Shown piece by piece: positions 25,028-34,033 of a stretch of DNA of 64,000 nucleotides; position 1 is the first letter of the stretch; each line of letters starts with the position of its first letter. The stretch comes from Psychrobacillus glaciei (lineage in GTDB: Bacteria; Bacillota; Bacilli; Bacillales_A; Planococcaceae). The position numbers were made by a program, and so were the translations under genes. The notes beneath the pieces are model-generated. The model was not told where the DNA came from and made no database searches. It was given only the letters and a program-made list of their open reading frames with translations. Location: contig NZ_CP031223.1 of NCBI RefSeq assembly GCF_008973485.1, forward strand, positions 372,001 to 436,000, in the 5' to 3' direction.

Positions 25028-26973
25028 TTTTTAGCACCTCGCAATTTTGCTTCAGTTTCTTCAATCTCTTCGACAGAGATGTATCGTCCGTGATCTTTCT
25101 CAAATGACCGGTAAGCAAGGCAAGCCAATAAACCGATTAACGAAATAATGGCGATTGGCCACATGCTGAATACCATTGCAAATCCAAAGCCAAAGAAGGC
25201 ACAGCCCATAATGAATGGTAATCCACTGTTATTAGGCATATGAATCTTTTCCAGTTTACCCGGGAATAATTCATGACCATTCTTCTTAGAATCCCAAAAT
25301 GCTTGGGTTGAATTAACTTTTGGTGTAATGGCAAAGTTATACTCCGGTACTGGTGTATGTGTTGCCCATTCAAGGGAACGTGCATCCCAAGGGTCATTAC
25401 TAATATCCCTTGATGCATAACGCGTACTATAGTAAATGTTATAAACAAGTAAAACAAAACCTACAGCCATCAAGCCTGCACCGAAGAATGCAACCATATT
25501 CAACGGACCAAATCCTGTTGATTCGGAATAAGTATACATACGACGTGCTTGACCATCTAAACCTGTAATATACATTGGTATGAAGGCTAAGACGAAGCCG
25601 ATGGAAAGTAACCAAACTGTCCATTTACCAATTTTTTCATTCAACATGAAGCCAAACATTTTTGGCCAGTAGTAAGTAAGACCTGCAAGCATCGCATAAA
25701 CTACTCCCGGAATGATTACATTATGGAAGTGAGCCACTAAAAACATCGTATTATGATATTGATAGTCAGCTGCTGACATTGCAAGCATAACTCCTGTAAC
25801 TCCACCTAATGTGAACAAAGGAATGAAGAGTACAGAGTATAGCATCGGGGTTGTAAATACAATTTTCCCTTTCCAAAGCGTGAACAGCCAGTTAAACATC
25901 TTAACTCCGGTAGGAACGGCAATCGCCATTGTGGTAATCGAGAAAATACTATTTGATACTGGACCTTGACCCATCGTAAAGAAATGGTGAGCCCATACAA
26001 AAAACGATAATAAAGAGATAAGAACCATTGATGCAACCATTGATTTATAACCATATAAATTACGGCGTGCAAAAGTGGATATAATTTCACTGTAAAGACC
26101 AAAAGCAGGCAAGATTAAGATATATACTTCCGGATGTCCCCAAACCCAGAACAAGTTAGCCCACATCATATCCATACCACCATTAGCGGTTGTAAAGAAG
26201 TTTGTTCCGAATAGTCGATCCATCGTTCCCATTGCAAGTGCTACTGTTAATACAGGGAAAGCGAAAACAATAATTACATTGGCGATAAACGCAGACCATG
26301 TGAACATTGGCATTTTCATTAAAGACATACCAGGTGCTCTCATTTTTAGAATCGTCGTCATAAAGTTAATACCAGTCATTAATGTTCCGAGACCGGCTAT
26401 TTGTATTGCAATCATATAATAGTTGGTTCCTACAGAGGTACTGAACTCATTTCCTGCAAGTGGGAAATAAGAAGTCCATCCTGCATCAGGTGAACCACCT
26501 ATAATGAATGAGAGGTTGAATAATCCCATCCCCATAAAGAATAACCAAAAGCTTATCGCATTTAATCGTGGAAACGCTACGTCACGAGCCCCGATTTGCA
26601 ATGGAACAAGGAAATTAAAGAAAAACATAATAAACGGCATTGCCATAAACAGGATCATAACGACCCCGTGTGTCGTGAAAACTTCGTTATAATGCTCAGA
26701 ATCTAGCAGGGTGTTATCAGGTAATGCTAGTTGAGCACGCATCATGATAGCATCTACGCCACCACGGAATAGCATTAGCAAAGCAGATAGCAAATACATA
26801 ATACCAATTCGTTTATGGTCAACAGTTGTTAACCATTCTTTCCATAGATACCCCCATTTTTTAAAATAGGTAATCCCTACGACTATTGCAAGCATAGTTA
26901 GACCAATGCCAACCATGGATGCGTATATTAAAAAGCTTGGATGTGGTACCGCAAACTGTTTAAAGAAATCCAT
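25024..26973 (-). CDS. qoxB: Cytochrome aa3 quinol oxidase subunit I
   Basis: Catalytic subunit of the proton-pumping menaquinol oxidase: quinol electrons pass through heme a to the heme a3/CuB centre where O2 is reduced. Seen: WVWGHPEVYILILPAFG (CuB His and the cross-linked Tyr), WAHHFFTMG (CuB His pair), and AHFHNVIIPG (heme His ligands). Start at 26973 (MDFFKQF) has AAAGGAG 10 bases upstream and gives 649 residues, the usual QoxB length; the frame reaches 27012 but without RBS. Between qoxA and qoxC in the operon. Confidence 0.95.
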   Translation of the reverse strand: MDFFKQFAVPHPSFLIYASMVGIGLTMLAIVVGITYFKKWGYLWKEWLTTVDHKRIGIMYLLSALLMLFRGGVDAIMMRAQLALPDNTLLDSEHYNEVFTTHGVVMILFMAMPFIMFFFNFLVPLQIGARDVAFPRLNAISFWLFFMGMGLFNLSFIIGGSPDAGWTSYFPLAGNEFSTSVGTNYYMIAIQIAGLGTLMTGINFMTTILKMRAPGMSLMKMPMFTWSAFIANVIIVFAFPVLTVALAMGTMDRLFGTNFFTTANGGMDMMWANLFWVWGHPEVYILILPAFGLYSEIISTFARRNLYGYKSMVASMVLISLLSFFVWAHHFFTMGQGPVSNSIFSITTMAIAVPTGVKMFNWLFTLWKGKIVFTTPMLYSVLFIPLFTLGGVTGVMLAMSAADYQYHNTMFLVAHFHNVIIPGVVYAMLAGLTYYWPKMFGFMLNEKIGKWTVWLLSIGFVLAFIPMYITGLDGQARRMYTYSESTGFGPLNMVAFFGAGLMAVGFVLLVYNIYYSTRYASRDISNDPWDARSLEWATHTPVPEYNFAITPKVNSTQAFWDSKKNGHELFPGKLEKIHMPNNSGLPFIMGCAFFGFGFAMVFSMWPIAIISLIGLLACLAYRSFEKDHGRYISVEEIEETEAKLRGAKK

Positions 26974-27046
26974 ACTTTTGAAACTCCTTTCGGGAAATAT
27001 AGTGCTGCTCATAAAAATGAGCTAAAGTTAAGCTTGTAAACCAGAA

Positions 27047-27964
27047 TCAATGATGAGAGTGTTCTGATTCTTCATGTGATTCTTGATCATGTGAATCAGA
27101 CATGCCTGGCATATCGGACATATCGGACATGCTCTGGTGTTCTGGAGCTGGTGAGAATTCTAAATGAGTTCCATTATAAGTGGAACGCCCCAAATGTCCG
27201 GGTTTTAATAATTCTTCAAACTTTTCTTTTGTAAGTGTTTTAGCTGTTTCATGTACTTCTTTTACCCAGTCATCAAAGTCAGCTTGAGACATGGAAGTAA
27301 CTTGGAACGTATTTTGTGCAAAACCTGCACCACTAAAGTTTGCGTTTCGACCATCGTACTCGCCTTCCCCATCAGCTGCTAAGAATAACGTCGTAACCAT
27401 ATCCGACATAGCATATTTTTGGCCGCCAAGTTGTGGAATCCAGAAGCTGGTGATTGGCCCATACGAATAAAGTCTAAATTCAATAGGACGGTTAGCTGGA
27501 ATATATAGATAGTTTACTGTCTCAATATTTTCTTCTGGATAACTAAAGTGCCACTTCCAGTTGGAAGATGAAGCATAAACTACTAATGGCTTTTGATCTT
27601 CATATTTTACTGGTATTGCCTCTACTTCATAGTTACTTCTGACTGAAACGATGGAAAGAATTATTACAATAATAATTGGAATTCCTACACAAATCGCTTC
27701 CACAATATGATTTCCTTCAATATGTGGTGGTTCATAATCTTCACTTTGTTTAGAAGCACGATATTTAATTAAAATAAATATTAAAATCGCAAAAACAACA
27801 ATTACAACACCAGACATCATCCAAATGGAAAACATAATATCATGCGCTTGCGCTTCAGCTTGTGGACCTTTCGGATCTAATACTAATAATGGTTCACAAC
27901 CAGATAGCACAGTGGCTACAGTGAGAAACATTGTAAATAGAACCCATTTCATTTTCAATTTCAT
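27047..27964 (-). CDS. qoxA: Quinol oxidase subunit II (lipoprotein)
   Basis: 305 residues: lipobox VLSGC, two transmembrane helices (MFSIWMMSGVVIVVFAILIF and HIVEAICVGIPIIIVIILSI), then a cupredoxin-fold domain. The Cys-x3-Cys of the CuA centre found in cytochrome c oxidases is absent, so this is a quinol oxidase. The C-terminal tail is His/Met/Asp-rich (DMSDMPGMSDSHDQESHEES), possibly metal-binding and unusual in length. First gene of the operon. A TTGTTAAC/GTGAACAA inverted repeat lies about 170 bases upstream. Confidence 0.92.
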   Translation of the reverse strand: MKLKMKWVLFTMFLTVATVLSGCEPLLVLDPKGPQAEAQAHDIMFSIWMMSGVVIVVFAILIFILIKYRASKQSEDYEPPHIEGNHIVEAICVGIPIIIVIILSIVSVRSNYEVEAIPVKYEDQKPLVVYASSSNWKWHFSYPEENIETVNYLYIPANRPIEFRLYSYGPITSFWIPQLGGQKYAMSDMVTTLFLAADGEGEYDGRNANFSGAGFAQNTFQVTSMSQADFDDWVKEVHETAKTLTKEKFEELLKPGHLGRSTYNGTHLEFSPAPEHQSMSDMSDMPGMSDSHDQESHEESEHSHH

Positions 27965-28132
27965 AGTTGTACCCCTCTCGAATTATTTTAATAAAGTTGT
28001 ATTTCATAGAAATCCAAATTATTGATAGACGTTTTGTATCTGCCTCTATATTAGTCCCATCCTTTTTTAAAAACCATGGAAAGAAACTGCCTTCACAAAA
28101 AGTTCATGAAGATATGTACAAAAGTAAAATGT

Positions 28133-28154
28133 TTGTTAACCAAATTGTGAACAA
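28133..28154. promoter_or_regulatory. Inverted repeat upstream of qoxA, candidate redox-regulator site
   Basis: TTGTTAAC, 6 bases, GTGAACAA (7 of 8 paired). It resembles Rex-type sites (TTGTGAA-N4-TTCACAA) loosely. It lies in the 363-base divergent region between qoxA and the DUF2071 gene, which holds no other clear feature. Confidence 0.35.
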
Positions 28155-28327
28155 GTTTTAAGTATCGACAATTAAATGGATAAACCAGGGTTACTTGGTT
28201 CTGTTTTACTTTTTGTTAAGTACAATATTTTTTGCTGTTCTTTTGGAAGAAGAACGTCTTCTAAAGTTTGAATTTACTCTTCTTAGGAAATACTTCGTAA
28301 CAGTACCCTGTAGGAAGAAGGCATACC

Positions 28328-29035
28328 ATGTATCGAAATCAGTGGATAATGACACAAGTATGGCATGATGTATTATTTCTTCATTGGCCAGTTTCTCCAG
28401 ACGACTTGGTTGAACACATTCCTCCTGAACTAGAACTGGATCTCTATAACGGGAGGGCGTGGATTGGGTTAATATTTTTCAAAGTAAAAGGGAATCGTCC
28501 AAGACTTACTCCTTCTATACTTGGATTTAGCTCTTTTTTAGAGCTAAACGTTCGTACGTATGTCACATTTGAGGGGAAAGTAGGTGTGCATTTCTTCAGT
28601 TTAGATGCGAATAATTCTTTGATTGTAAAATTGTCGACACTCGGAGGCTTTTTGCCTTTTCGTCACGCGAAGATAAGTTTAAAACGACGCAAGAATAAAT
28701 TTACGATTCAGAGTATATATAGAGACAAAAAAACAATTCGGGAAGTGTTTGTTACAACATTTGAATCGATGCCTAGTTCGATTGAAAGTAATCCATTCGA
28801 ACGGTGGTTGACGGAACGGTATCATTTGTGGACAAAAACGAAAGATCAATTATTTCGTGTAGATATTAGGCATTCTCCTTGGATTTTACAAAATGTTACT
28901 GGTAGAGTAATTGAAAATTCAATGGGAACATTTTTAAAAAGTAATTATCAAGTGAATGCTCCAATAGCCCACTATTCTAAAATGAAAAAAGCACTTATAT
29001 TTCCGCCTGTAAAGGAAAATACGGAGAACAAATAA
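28328..29035 (+). CDS. YqjF-like DUF2071 protein
   Basis: 235 residues of the DUF2071/YqjF family: N-terminal VWHDVLFLHWPVSPDDLVEHIPPELELD, split here as VWHDVLFLHWPV and LVEHIPPELELD, then AWIGLIFFKVKG, ELNVRTYVTF, and GVHFFSLDANN. The fold is an acetoacetate-decarboxylase-like beta cone, but members have no established reaction. RBS AGAAGG before ATG 28328. Monocistronic, with a shared terminator after it. Confidence 0.82.
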   Translation: MYRNQWIMTQVWHDVLFLHWPVSPDDLVEHIPPELELDLYNGRAWIGLIFFKVKGNRPRLTPSILGFSSFLELNVRTYVTFEGKVGVHFFSLDANNSLIVKLSTLGGFLPFRHAKISLKRRKNKFTIQSIYRDKKTIREVFVTTFESMPSSIESNPFERWLTERYHLWTKTKDQLFRVDIRHSPWILQNVTGRVIENSMGTFLKSNYQVNAPIAHYSKMKKALIFPPVKENTENK

Positions 29036-29072
29036 AAGGTTCCAGAACAATTTATTTGTTCTGGAACCTTTT
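29034..29072. terminator. Bidirectional terminator
   Basis: Seventeen-base arms AAAAGGTTCCAGAACAA and TTGTTCTGGAACCTTTT between the DUF2071 gene and the convergent MFS gene. Confidence 0.9.
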
Positions 29073-29092
29073 ATATTTTTGTTTAGTTGAAA

Positions 29093-30586
29093 TTATTTAT
29101 CTTGAAACATTTGTGAATCGGATAGTTTCTCTTTGCTCATTAACAAAATAAAAACAAACGCAAGTGCAAGAGGAACGAGTGTCCACAAAAATGTAGTAGT
29201 TAAAGAATTCGATAAAACATCTGTAATTTGCTTCAAAATATCTGCAGGAATTTTAGCGCGTAATTCTGGAGATAAAATGGCACGACTATTTCCGCCAACC
29301 ACATTTTGTTTAAATGACTCTGGTAACCCTGAAATAAAACTATTTCTTTGAATTACGCCAAAAATAGTAATACCAAGTGTCATTCCTAAAGCGCGCAAGA
29401 AACTACTCGTTGAACTGGCGCTACCTCGTTGTTGAGGAAGAGCTTTTTGAATAGCAGACATACCAAGAATCGAGAAGGAAGGACCAACTCCAAGGCCTAC
29501 AATCATCATATAGATAGTCAGCATCCAACGCGGAGTAGAAGGCTCTAAGGTTCCAAGTAAGATGGCTCCAGTTCCAAGGAGAATACTTGAAACGATCATT
29601 ATAGATCGATAGCTAAACTTATTAGCTAGTGCACCACCCATGGCTGCTCCTATACTAGATGTTACCATCATCGGTAATAATAATAAACCTGAGTTTGTAG
29701 CACTTCCACCTGTTACCCCTTGAATATAGAGCGGGATATAAATAGTAGAAACCATAAATACGCCACCATAGAACATGCCTGTTAAAACACTAGTAGTATA
29801 TAAACGTTCTTTGAATAAATCAAATGGCAAAATTGGATCTTTCGCATATTTTTCGATGATTAAAAATGCAACAAAACAAACAGCCGATAAAATAAATAAC
29901 GAGATAATTTGCCATGAGCTCCAGCTATACGTATCTCCACCTAATTCGAGTGCGAACATAAGAGATACAGAAAAGCTTACAAGGAATATGGCACCAGCCC
30001 AATCAATAATTTGACGAGAATGCGTTTTAGATTCATTGTAAAATAAAGCAATAAGACCTAAAGCAAGTAAACCAATTGGGATGTTGATATAAAAAATCCA
30101 ACGCCAATGAATGTGGTCTGTAATAAATGACCCTAGTAAAGGGCCTGCTATACTAGAAAGACCGAACACTGCCCCAAATAACCCACTCATTTTTCCGCGT
30201 GATTCACTAGGAACAACATCCCAAATGATCGTGAAAGCGATTGGCATTAATGCACTGCCACCAATTCCTTGAATAGCACGGAAAACACATAATTGAACCA
30301 TTGTTTGTGCAGTTCCACACAAAATCGAACCAATTAAAAATAACAATATTCCAAAGATAAAAAACTTCTTTCGACCATACATATCGGATAATTTTCCGAA
30401 TATCGGCATTCCTGCCATTTCAGCAACTAAGTAAGCGGAAGTAACCCATACATATTTGTCCATTCCACCTAAATCGCCGATAATCGAACCCATACTTGTA
30501 GCGACAATGGTGTTATCCAAAGATGCCATAAATATTCCTAACAATAGTGCGGCCATGACAGGCTTGACCTTAGTTTCTCTGTTCAT
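29093..30586 (-). CDS. MFS multidrug exporter, DHA2 (14-TM) family
   Basis: About 497 residues with 14 hydrophobic segments. Signature segments: LDNTIVATSMGSIIGDLGG (DHA2 motif D1), GKLSDMYGRKKFFIFG (MFS motif A), FRAIQGIGGSALMP (motif B), and GLFGAVFGLSSIAGPLLGSF (motif C, drug/proton antiport). Typical of EmrB/QacA and Bacillus MDR proteins. ATG 30586 has GGGG about 9 bases upstream; GTG 30598 overlaps the RBS. Substrate unknown. No TetR or MarR gene adjoins. Confidence 0.88.
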   Translation of the reverse strand: MNRETKVKPVMAALLLGIFMASLDNTIVATSMGSIIGDLGGMDKYVWVTSAYLVAEMAGMPIFGKLSDMYGRKKFFIFGILLFLIGSILCGTAQTMVQLCVFRAIQGIGGSALMPIAFTIIWDVVPSESRGKMSGLFGAVFGLSSIAGPLLGSFITDHIHWRWIFYINIPIGLLALGLIALFYNESKTHSRQIIDWAGAIFLVSFSVSLMFALELGGDTYSWSSWQIISLFILSAVCFVAFLIIEKYAKDPILPFDLFKERLYTTSVLTGMFYGGVFMVSTIYIPLYIQGVTGGSATNSGLLLLPMMVTSSIGAAMGGALANKFSYRSIMIVSSILLGTGAILLGTLEPSTPRWMLTIYMMIVGLGVGPSFSILGMSAIQKALPQQRGSASSTSSFLRALGMTLGITIFGVIQRNSFISGLPESFKQNVVGGNSRAILSPELRAKIPADILKQITDVLSNSLTTTFLWTLVPLALAFVFILLMSKEKLSDSQMFQDK

Positions 30587-30757
30587 ATTTTGCTTCACCC
30601 CTTAATGGTACTAAATTGCTATTTTGTAGTTTACCACCGTTAAATAGAGGAGTAAAGAAAGTATGTGAAAAGGACGATATAATAAAAGTAATGAGATGCT
30701 GAAAATGTAAAGAAATTATTACGGAAGCTGCATAACAATTAACCTCTTTTACCTATA

Positions 30758-31322
30758 ATGCCCAATAAGGACGGTGCTACTATAATAAGTTACACTTCTT
30801 TTCCTAACCTAGAGACAAAGAATCTTCTGTTAAGAAGAATAGAACAAAATGACACTCATGATTTGTATGCCATGAGAAAAGATCCGAGAATGAATATATT
30901 TACAAATACAAAAGTAGACGAAAATATCGAAGAAACAAATGTCTATATAGCGCAGATGAATAAAGGAGACGATGATGAAAAAATGGGTAATATGGGCAAT
31001 AGAACATAAACAATCAAAAAAGGTAACAGGAACTATTAACATATGGAATCTTAATAAGGAAGAAAAAAGTGGAGAACTTGGTTATGGAATTATTCCTGCA
31101 TATCAAGGGCAAGGATTAATGTTCAAAACCTTATTAAGTAATAGCTGAATATGGTTTTGAACAAATGAACTTAGATAAGCTTCTTGCTTATACAGAGGAG
31201 CATAATAGACCTCCATTAATCTATTAGAAAAGTGTAAGTTTGTGGGAATCGGGAGAGTAGATGAATAAGGATACACTAACAAACAAATATATCGTCTAGT
31301 AGTTTATCAACTGGAGCGGTAA
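30758..31322 (+). pseudogene. Broken GNAT acetyltransferase gene (RimJ/RimL type)
   Basis: Three frames must be joined to read it: LETKNLLLRRIEQNDTHDLY; after an extra A in the A6 run at 30977-30982, WVIWAIEHKQSKKVTGTINI and GIIPAYQGQGLM (acetyl-CoA motif Q-x2-GxG); then AEYGFEQMNLDKLLAYTEEH; and after another lesion near 31215, LLEKCKFVGIGRVDE, ending QIYRLVVYQLER and TAA at 31320. At least three frameshifts. The order matches N-terminal-ribosomal-protein-type acetyltransferases. The gene is inactive unless the sequence has errors. Confidence 0.75.
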
Positions 31323-31484
31323 GTATTTTATTGCCTACATACAAAATATAATTCTTCTTTCAGACCCCAGTATTTGTTTCTCCTGCGGTTACTCGTCATA
31401 GAAAATGCATTGCTCCAATTAGATGTTGTATTATAATACATATAGGTAAAAAGGGTCATTATGACGTTGAATGGAAGTGGATAG

Positions 31485-33653
31485 ATGATGAGGCGGCAAA
31501 AGAACATCAATATTTTACTAGTAATTGTTTTCCTAAGTGTTCTTACATTTGCATTTATTAACTATAATTCGACAAAACAACTTGTATTGGATTCAGTTGA
31601 AAGGGAAACAAATGGACTACTAAATGACTTTACTTTGGAAGTTAATCGCTTTTCCATGGCGCGAATCGCTGAAATGCAATTGATGGCGATGCACATATCT
31701 CATTTGCTTGAGAAAGACGAGGACATAACTTTATTTTTACATAAGCAAAATGCTAATATGCCCTATTTTTGTGGGCTTGGTTTTATCACACCAGATGGTG
31801 AAGTTAATGCAGCTGATGGAACACAATTTCATGTGAAACAAAAAGAGTCATTTGTACGTGCCATGAACGGTGAAAACATGTTTAGTTCTGATTTTAGCTT
31901 GCATCAAGATCCCAGCCAAAAAGTAACGGCAATTTCTGTGCCCGTTGTCAATAGCGAAGGGAAAATTATTGGTGTATTATCCGGTGTAATTAATATGGCT
32001 AATATTATTAGCGAACTTGCAGATGAATCAAGTTTGCCGGGAATCGTTTTTTTATTAAAAGAAAATGAGGTTATCTTTAGTTCGCAAAAAGAAATGGTAT
32101 TTGAGAAGGTAATACCTCATAGCAGTCAATTGTTAAATGAAATCAACAAAAAAACGAATGGTAGCTGGATTGTTGATACGCCCACAGCTCGCTTCGTTAA
32201 GTTTCAGAAAACAGAGAGTAATTGGGTCGTTATAGTTGACTCCATTTCAAACCATGATACGTATAAAATCTCAAAAGCATTTTGGAATAATATTTTTATG
32301 GTATTATTAACACTTTCTATAACTTTTGTAGTGTTTATATATGTACTTCGACTTGAAAATAGGGAAAAAACACAGTCCAAACGTGATTTATTGACAGGGT
32401 TAGGAAATCGCGTTCAACTGGAAGAAAACCTGGCTAAAAAATTACAATACACTTCTAAAAAAAAAATAACACTGTTCTTTATTAATATAGATCATTTCGA
32501 AGATGTAAATGAACGGAATGGTTATCAGATTGGTGACCAATTATTGTTTAAAGTGAGTAGAAGTTTATTAGAACTAACAGGAAAGCAAAACGTATATCGA
32601 GTTTCAAATGAGGAATTTGTAATAACTTCCTATATCGATACAATCCAGGAGCAAAGGCAGTTTGCCTTAACAATTGTCCAAATGTTGGAGCAACCTATTT
32701 ACTTTGAAGAAGGGAATGTATTATTAACAGCGAGTGTTGGAGTCCGATCATATTCAGCAGATGACCAAGTAGAACTTATGATGCGAGATGCGGCATTTGC
32801 TTGTAAGGAAGCAAATAAAAGTGGCGGAAATCAATTTGTTTATTTTACCGAGCAATTGGCGAAAGAAAGTGAAAATAATCGACGTATTGCTAAAAAAATA
32901 TATCAAGCACTAGAAAATGATGAGTTTTACTTAGTTTACCAACCTATTTTTAGTATATCAGTTGATCAAGTTGTCAGTTTCGAAACGTTGCTCCGATGGA
33001 AATCGCCGGTTTTGGGGGAAGTGGGTCCCGTAGATTTTATTCCATTGTTAGAAGAAAATGACTCGATTGTCAAAGTAGGCAGTTGGGTCATTCGACAGGT
33101 GGCATTGCAAGTGAAGAAGTGGGAGCTTGAGGGATACAAAGACTTTACTGTTACTGTCAATATTTCGGTTAAACAACTTCAACATCCAACCTTTTTACGT
33201 GATGTAGAAACAATTTTGGCAGAGACTTTTGTGGAACCAAGGATGCTCATATTTGAAATTACAGAATCGATCGTAGCTCAAAATATTGATTCTGCTAAGC
33301 GAATTTTAGAAACCCTCAATTCCGTGGGAATTAAAATAGCATTGGATGATTTTGGAACAGGTTATTCGTCATTGTCCATTTTAAAAATGTTGCCGTTTCA
33401 ATTTATGAAAGTCGATCGTGCTTTTGTAATGGAAGTAGAAAGTGATGGGGGAGAGTCACGAGCAATATTGAAAGGGATTTTGGAAATTGCGAGTGGACTC
33501 GAATTGACGACTATAATGGAAGGTGTCGAAACGAAGGAACAATTGCTTCTCCTAAAAGAAATGGGAGCCCATAGAATCCAAGGATATTATATTAGCAAGC
33601 CAGTAGCACCAATGATTGCAGTAGAATTTTTGAGCAAGAAAGACAAAGTGTAG
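31485..33653 (+). CDS. Membrane-bound cyclic-di-GMP protein: degenerate GGDEF plus EAL
   Basis: 722 residues: TM helix 9-27, a Cache-like outside sensor (about 40-260, with VINMANIISEL), TM helix 268-288, GGDEF-like domain (300-455), EAL domain (470-722). The GGDEF signature is replaced by VSNEEFVI near 375, so cyclase activity is unlikely. The EAL domain keeps ETLLRW (ETL for EAL), NISVKQL, EITES, DDFGTGYSSL, KVDRAF, EGVET and QGYYISKP, the metal and catalytic set, so phosphodiesterase activity is likely. It would lower c-di-GMP in response to an outside ligand. Starts ATG-ATG at 31485. Terminator at 33760. Confidence 0.88.
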   Translation: MMRRQKNINILLVIVFLSVLTFAFINYNSTKQLVLDSVERETNGLLNDFTLEVNRFSMARIAEMQLMAMHISHLLEKDEDITLFLHKQNANMPYFCGLGFITPDGEVNAADGTQFHVKQKESFVRAMNGENMFSSDFSLHQDPSQKVTAISVPVVNSEGKIIGVLSGVINMANIISELADESSLPGIVFLLKENEVIFSSQKEMVFEKVIPHSSQLLNEINKKTNGSWIVDTPTARFVKFQKTESNWVVIVDSISNHDTYKISKAFWNNIFMVLLTLSITFVVFIYVLRLENREKTQSKRDLLTGLGNRVQLEENLAKKLQYTSKKKITLFFINIDHFEDVNERNGYQIGDQLLFKVSRSLLELTGKQNVYRVSNEEFVITSYIDTIQEQRQFALTIVQMLEQPIYFEEGNVLLTASVGVRSYSADDQVELMMRDAAFACKEANKSGGNQFVYFTEQLAKESENNRRIAKKIYQALENDEFYLVYQPIFSISVDQVVSFETLLRWKSPVLGEVGPVDFIPLLEENDSIVKVGSWVIRQVALQVKKWELEGYKDFTVTVNISVKQLQHPTFLRDVETILAETFVEPRMLIFEITESIVAQNIDSAKRILETLNSVGIKIALDDFGTGYSSLSILKMLPFQFMKVDRAFVMEVESDGGESRAILKGILEIASGLELTTIMEGVETKEQLLLLKEMGAHRIQGYYISKPVAPMIAVEFLSKKDKV

Positions 33654-33759
33654 TGGCGCAGTAGGTGTTGAAGCGACTAATATATGTTGAAAGATATCAT
33701 TATTTTAAGTTATTAAGTTTGAGTCATTGCTTATATTACCAAAAATAACCGCTAGTTTG

Positions 33760-33794
33760 GACCGTTTGATGCGATAAATATCAAACGGTCTTTC
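33760..33794 (+). terminator. Terminator after EAL/GGDEF gene
   Basis: GACCGTTTGAT and ATCAAACGGTC arms with TTTCTTC tail. Confidence 0.85.
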
Positions 33795-33968
33795 TTCTGC
33801 TCAAATCCTATATACTTTGGTCTTTATATGGAGAAATGGTTGTTTTGGCTACACATTTGGATGCTGTCCCTGATGAACTGGTTGGTTTCAACTTACCAAT
33901 GGTTGCTCTTTTCCATTTTCGTCCTATCTTGTATGCGACATTTTATTATAATAGGTAAAGCTTTATCT

Positions 33969-34010
33969 GCCACAAGATTACCGAAAAAAATGTAGCTACT
34001 TATTGCTACC
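33969..34010 (-). repeat. Dispersed hairpin repeat, copy A (partial)
   Basis: GCCACAAGATTACCG, then A7, then hairpin GTAGC/GCTAC. Read on the minus strand the hairpin is followed by TTTTTTTCGG and lies at the 3' end of the YhgE-like gene, so it probably terminates it. Core shared with copies C to G. Confidence 0.65.
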
Positions 34011-34033
34011 TATAAACTCTTTCGCAAAATGTA

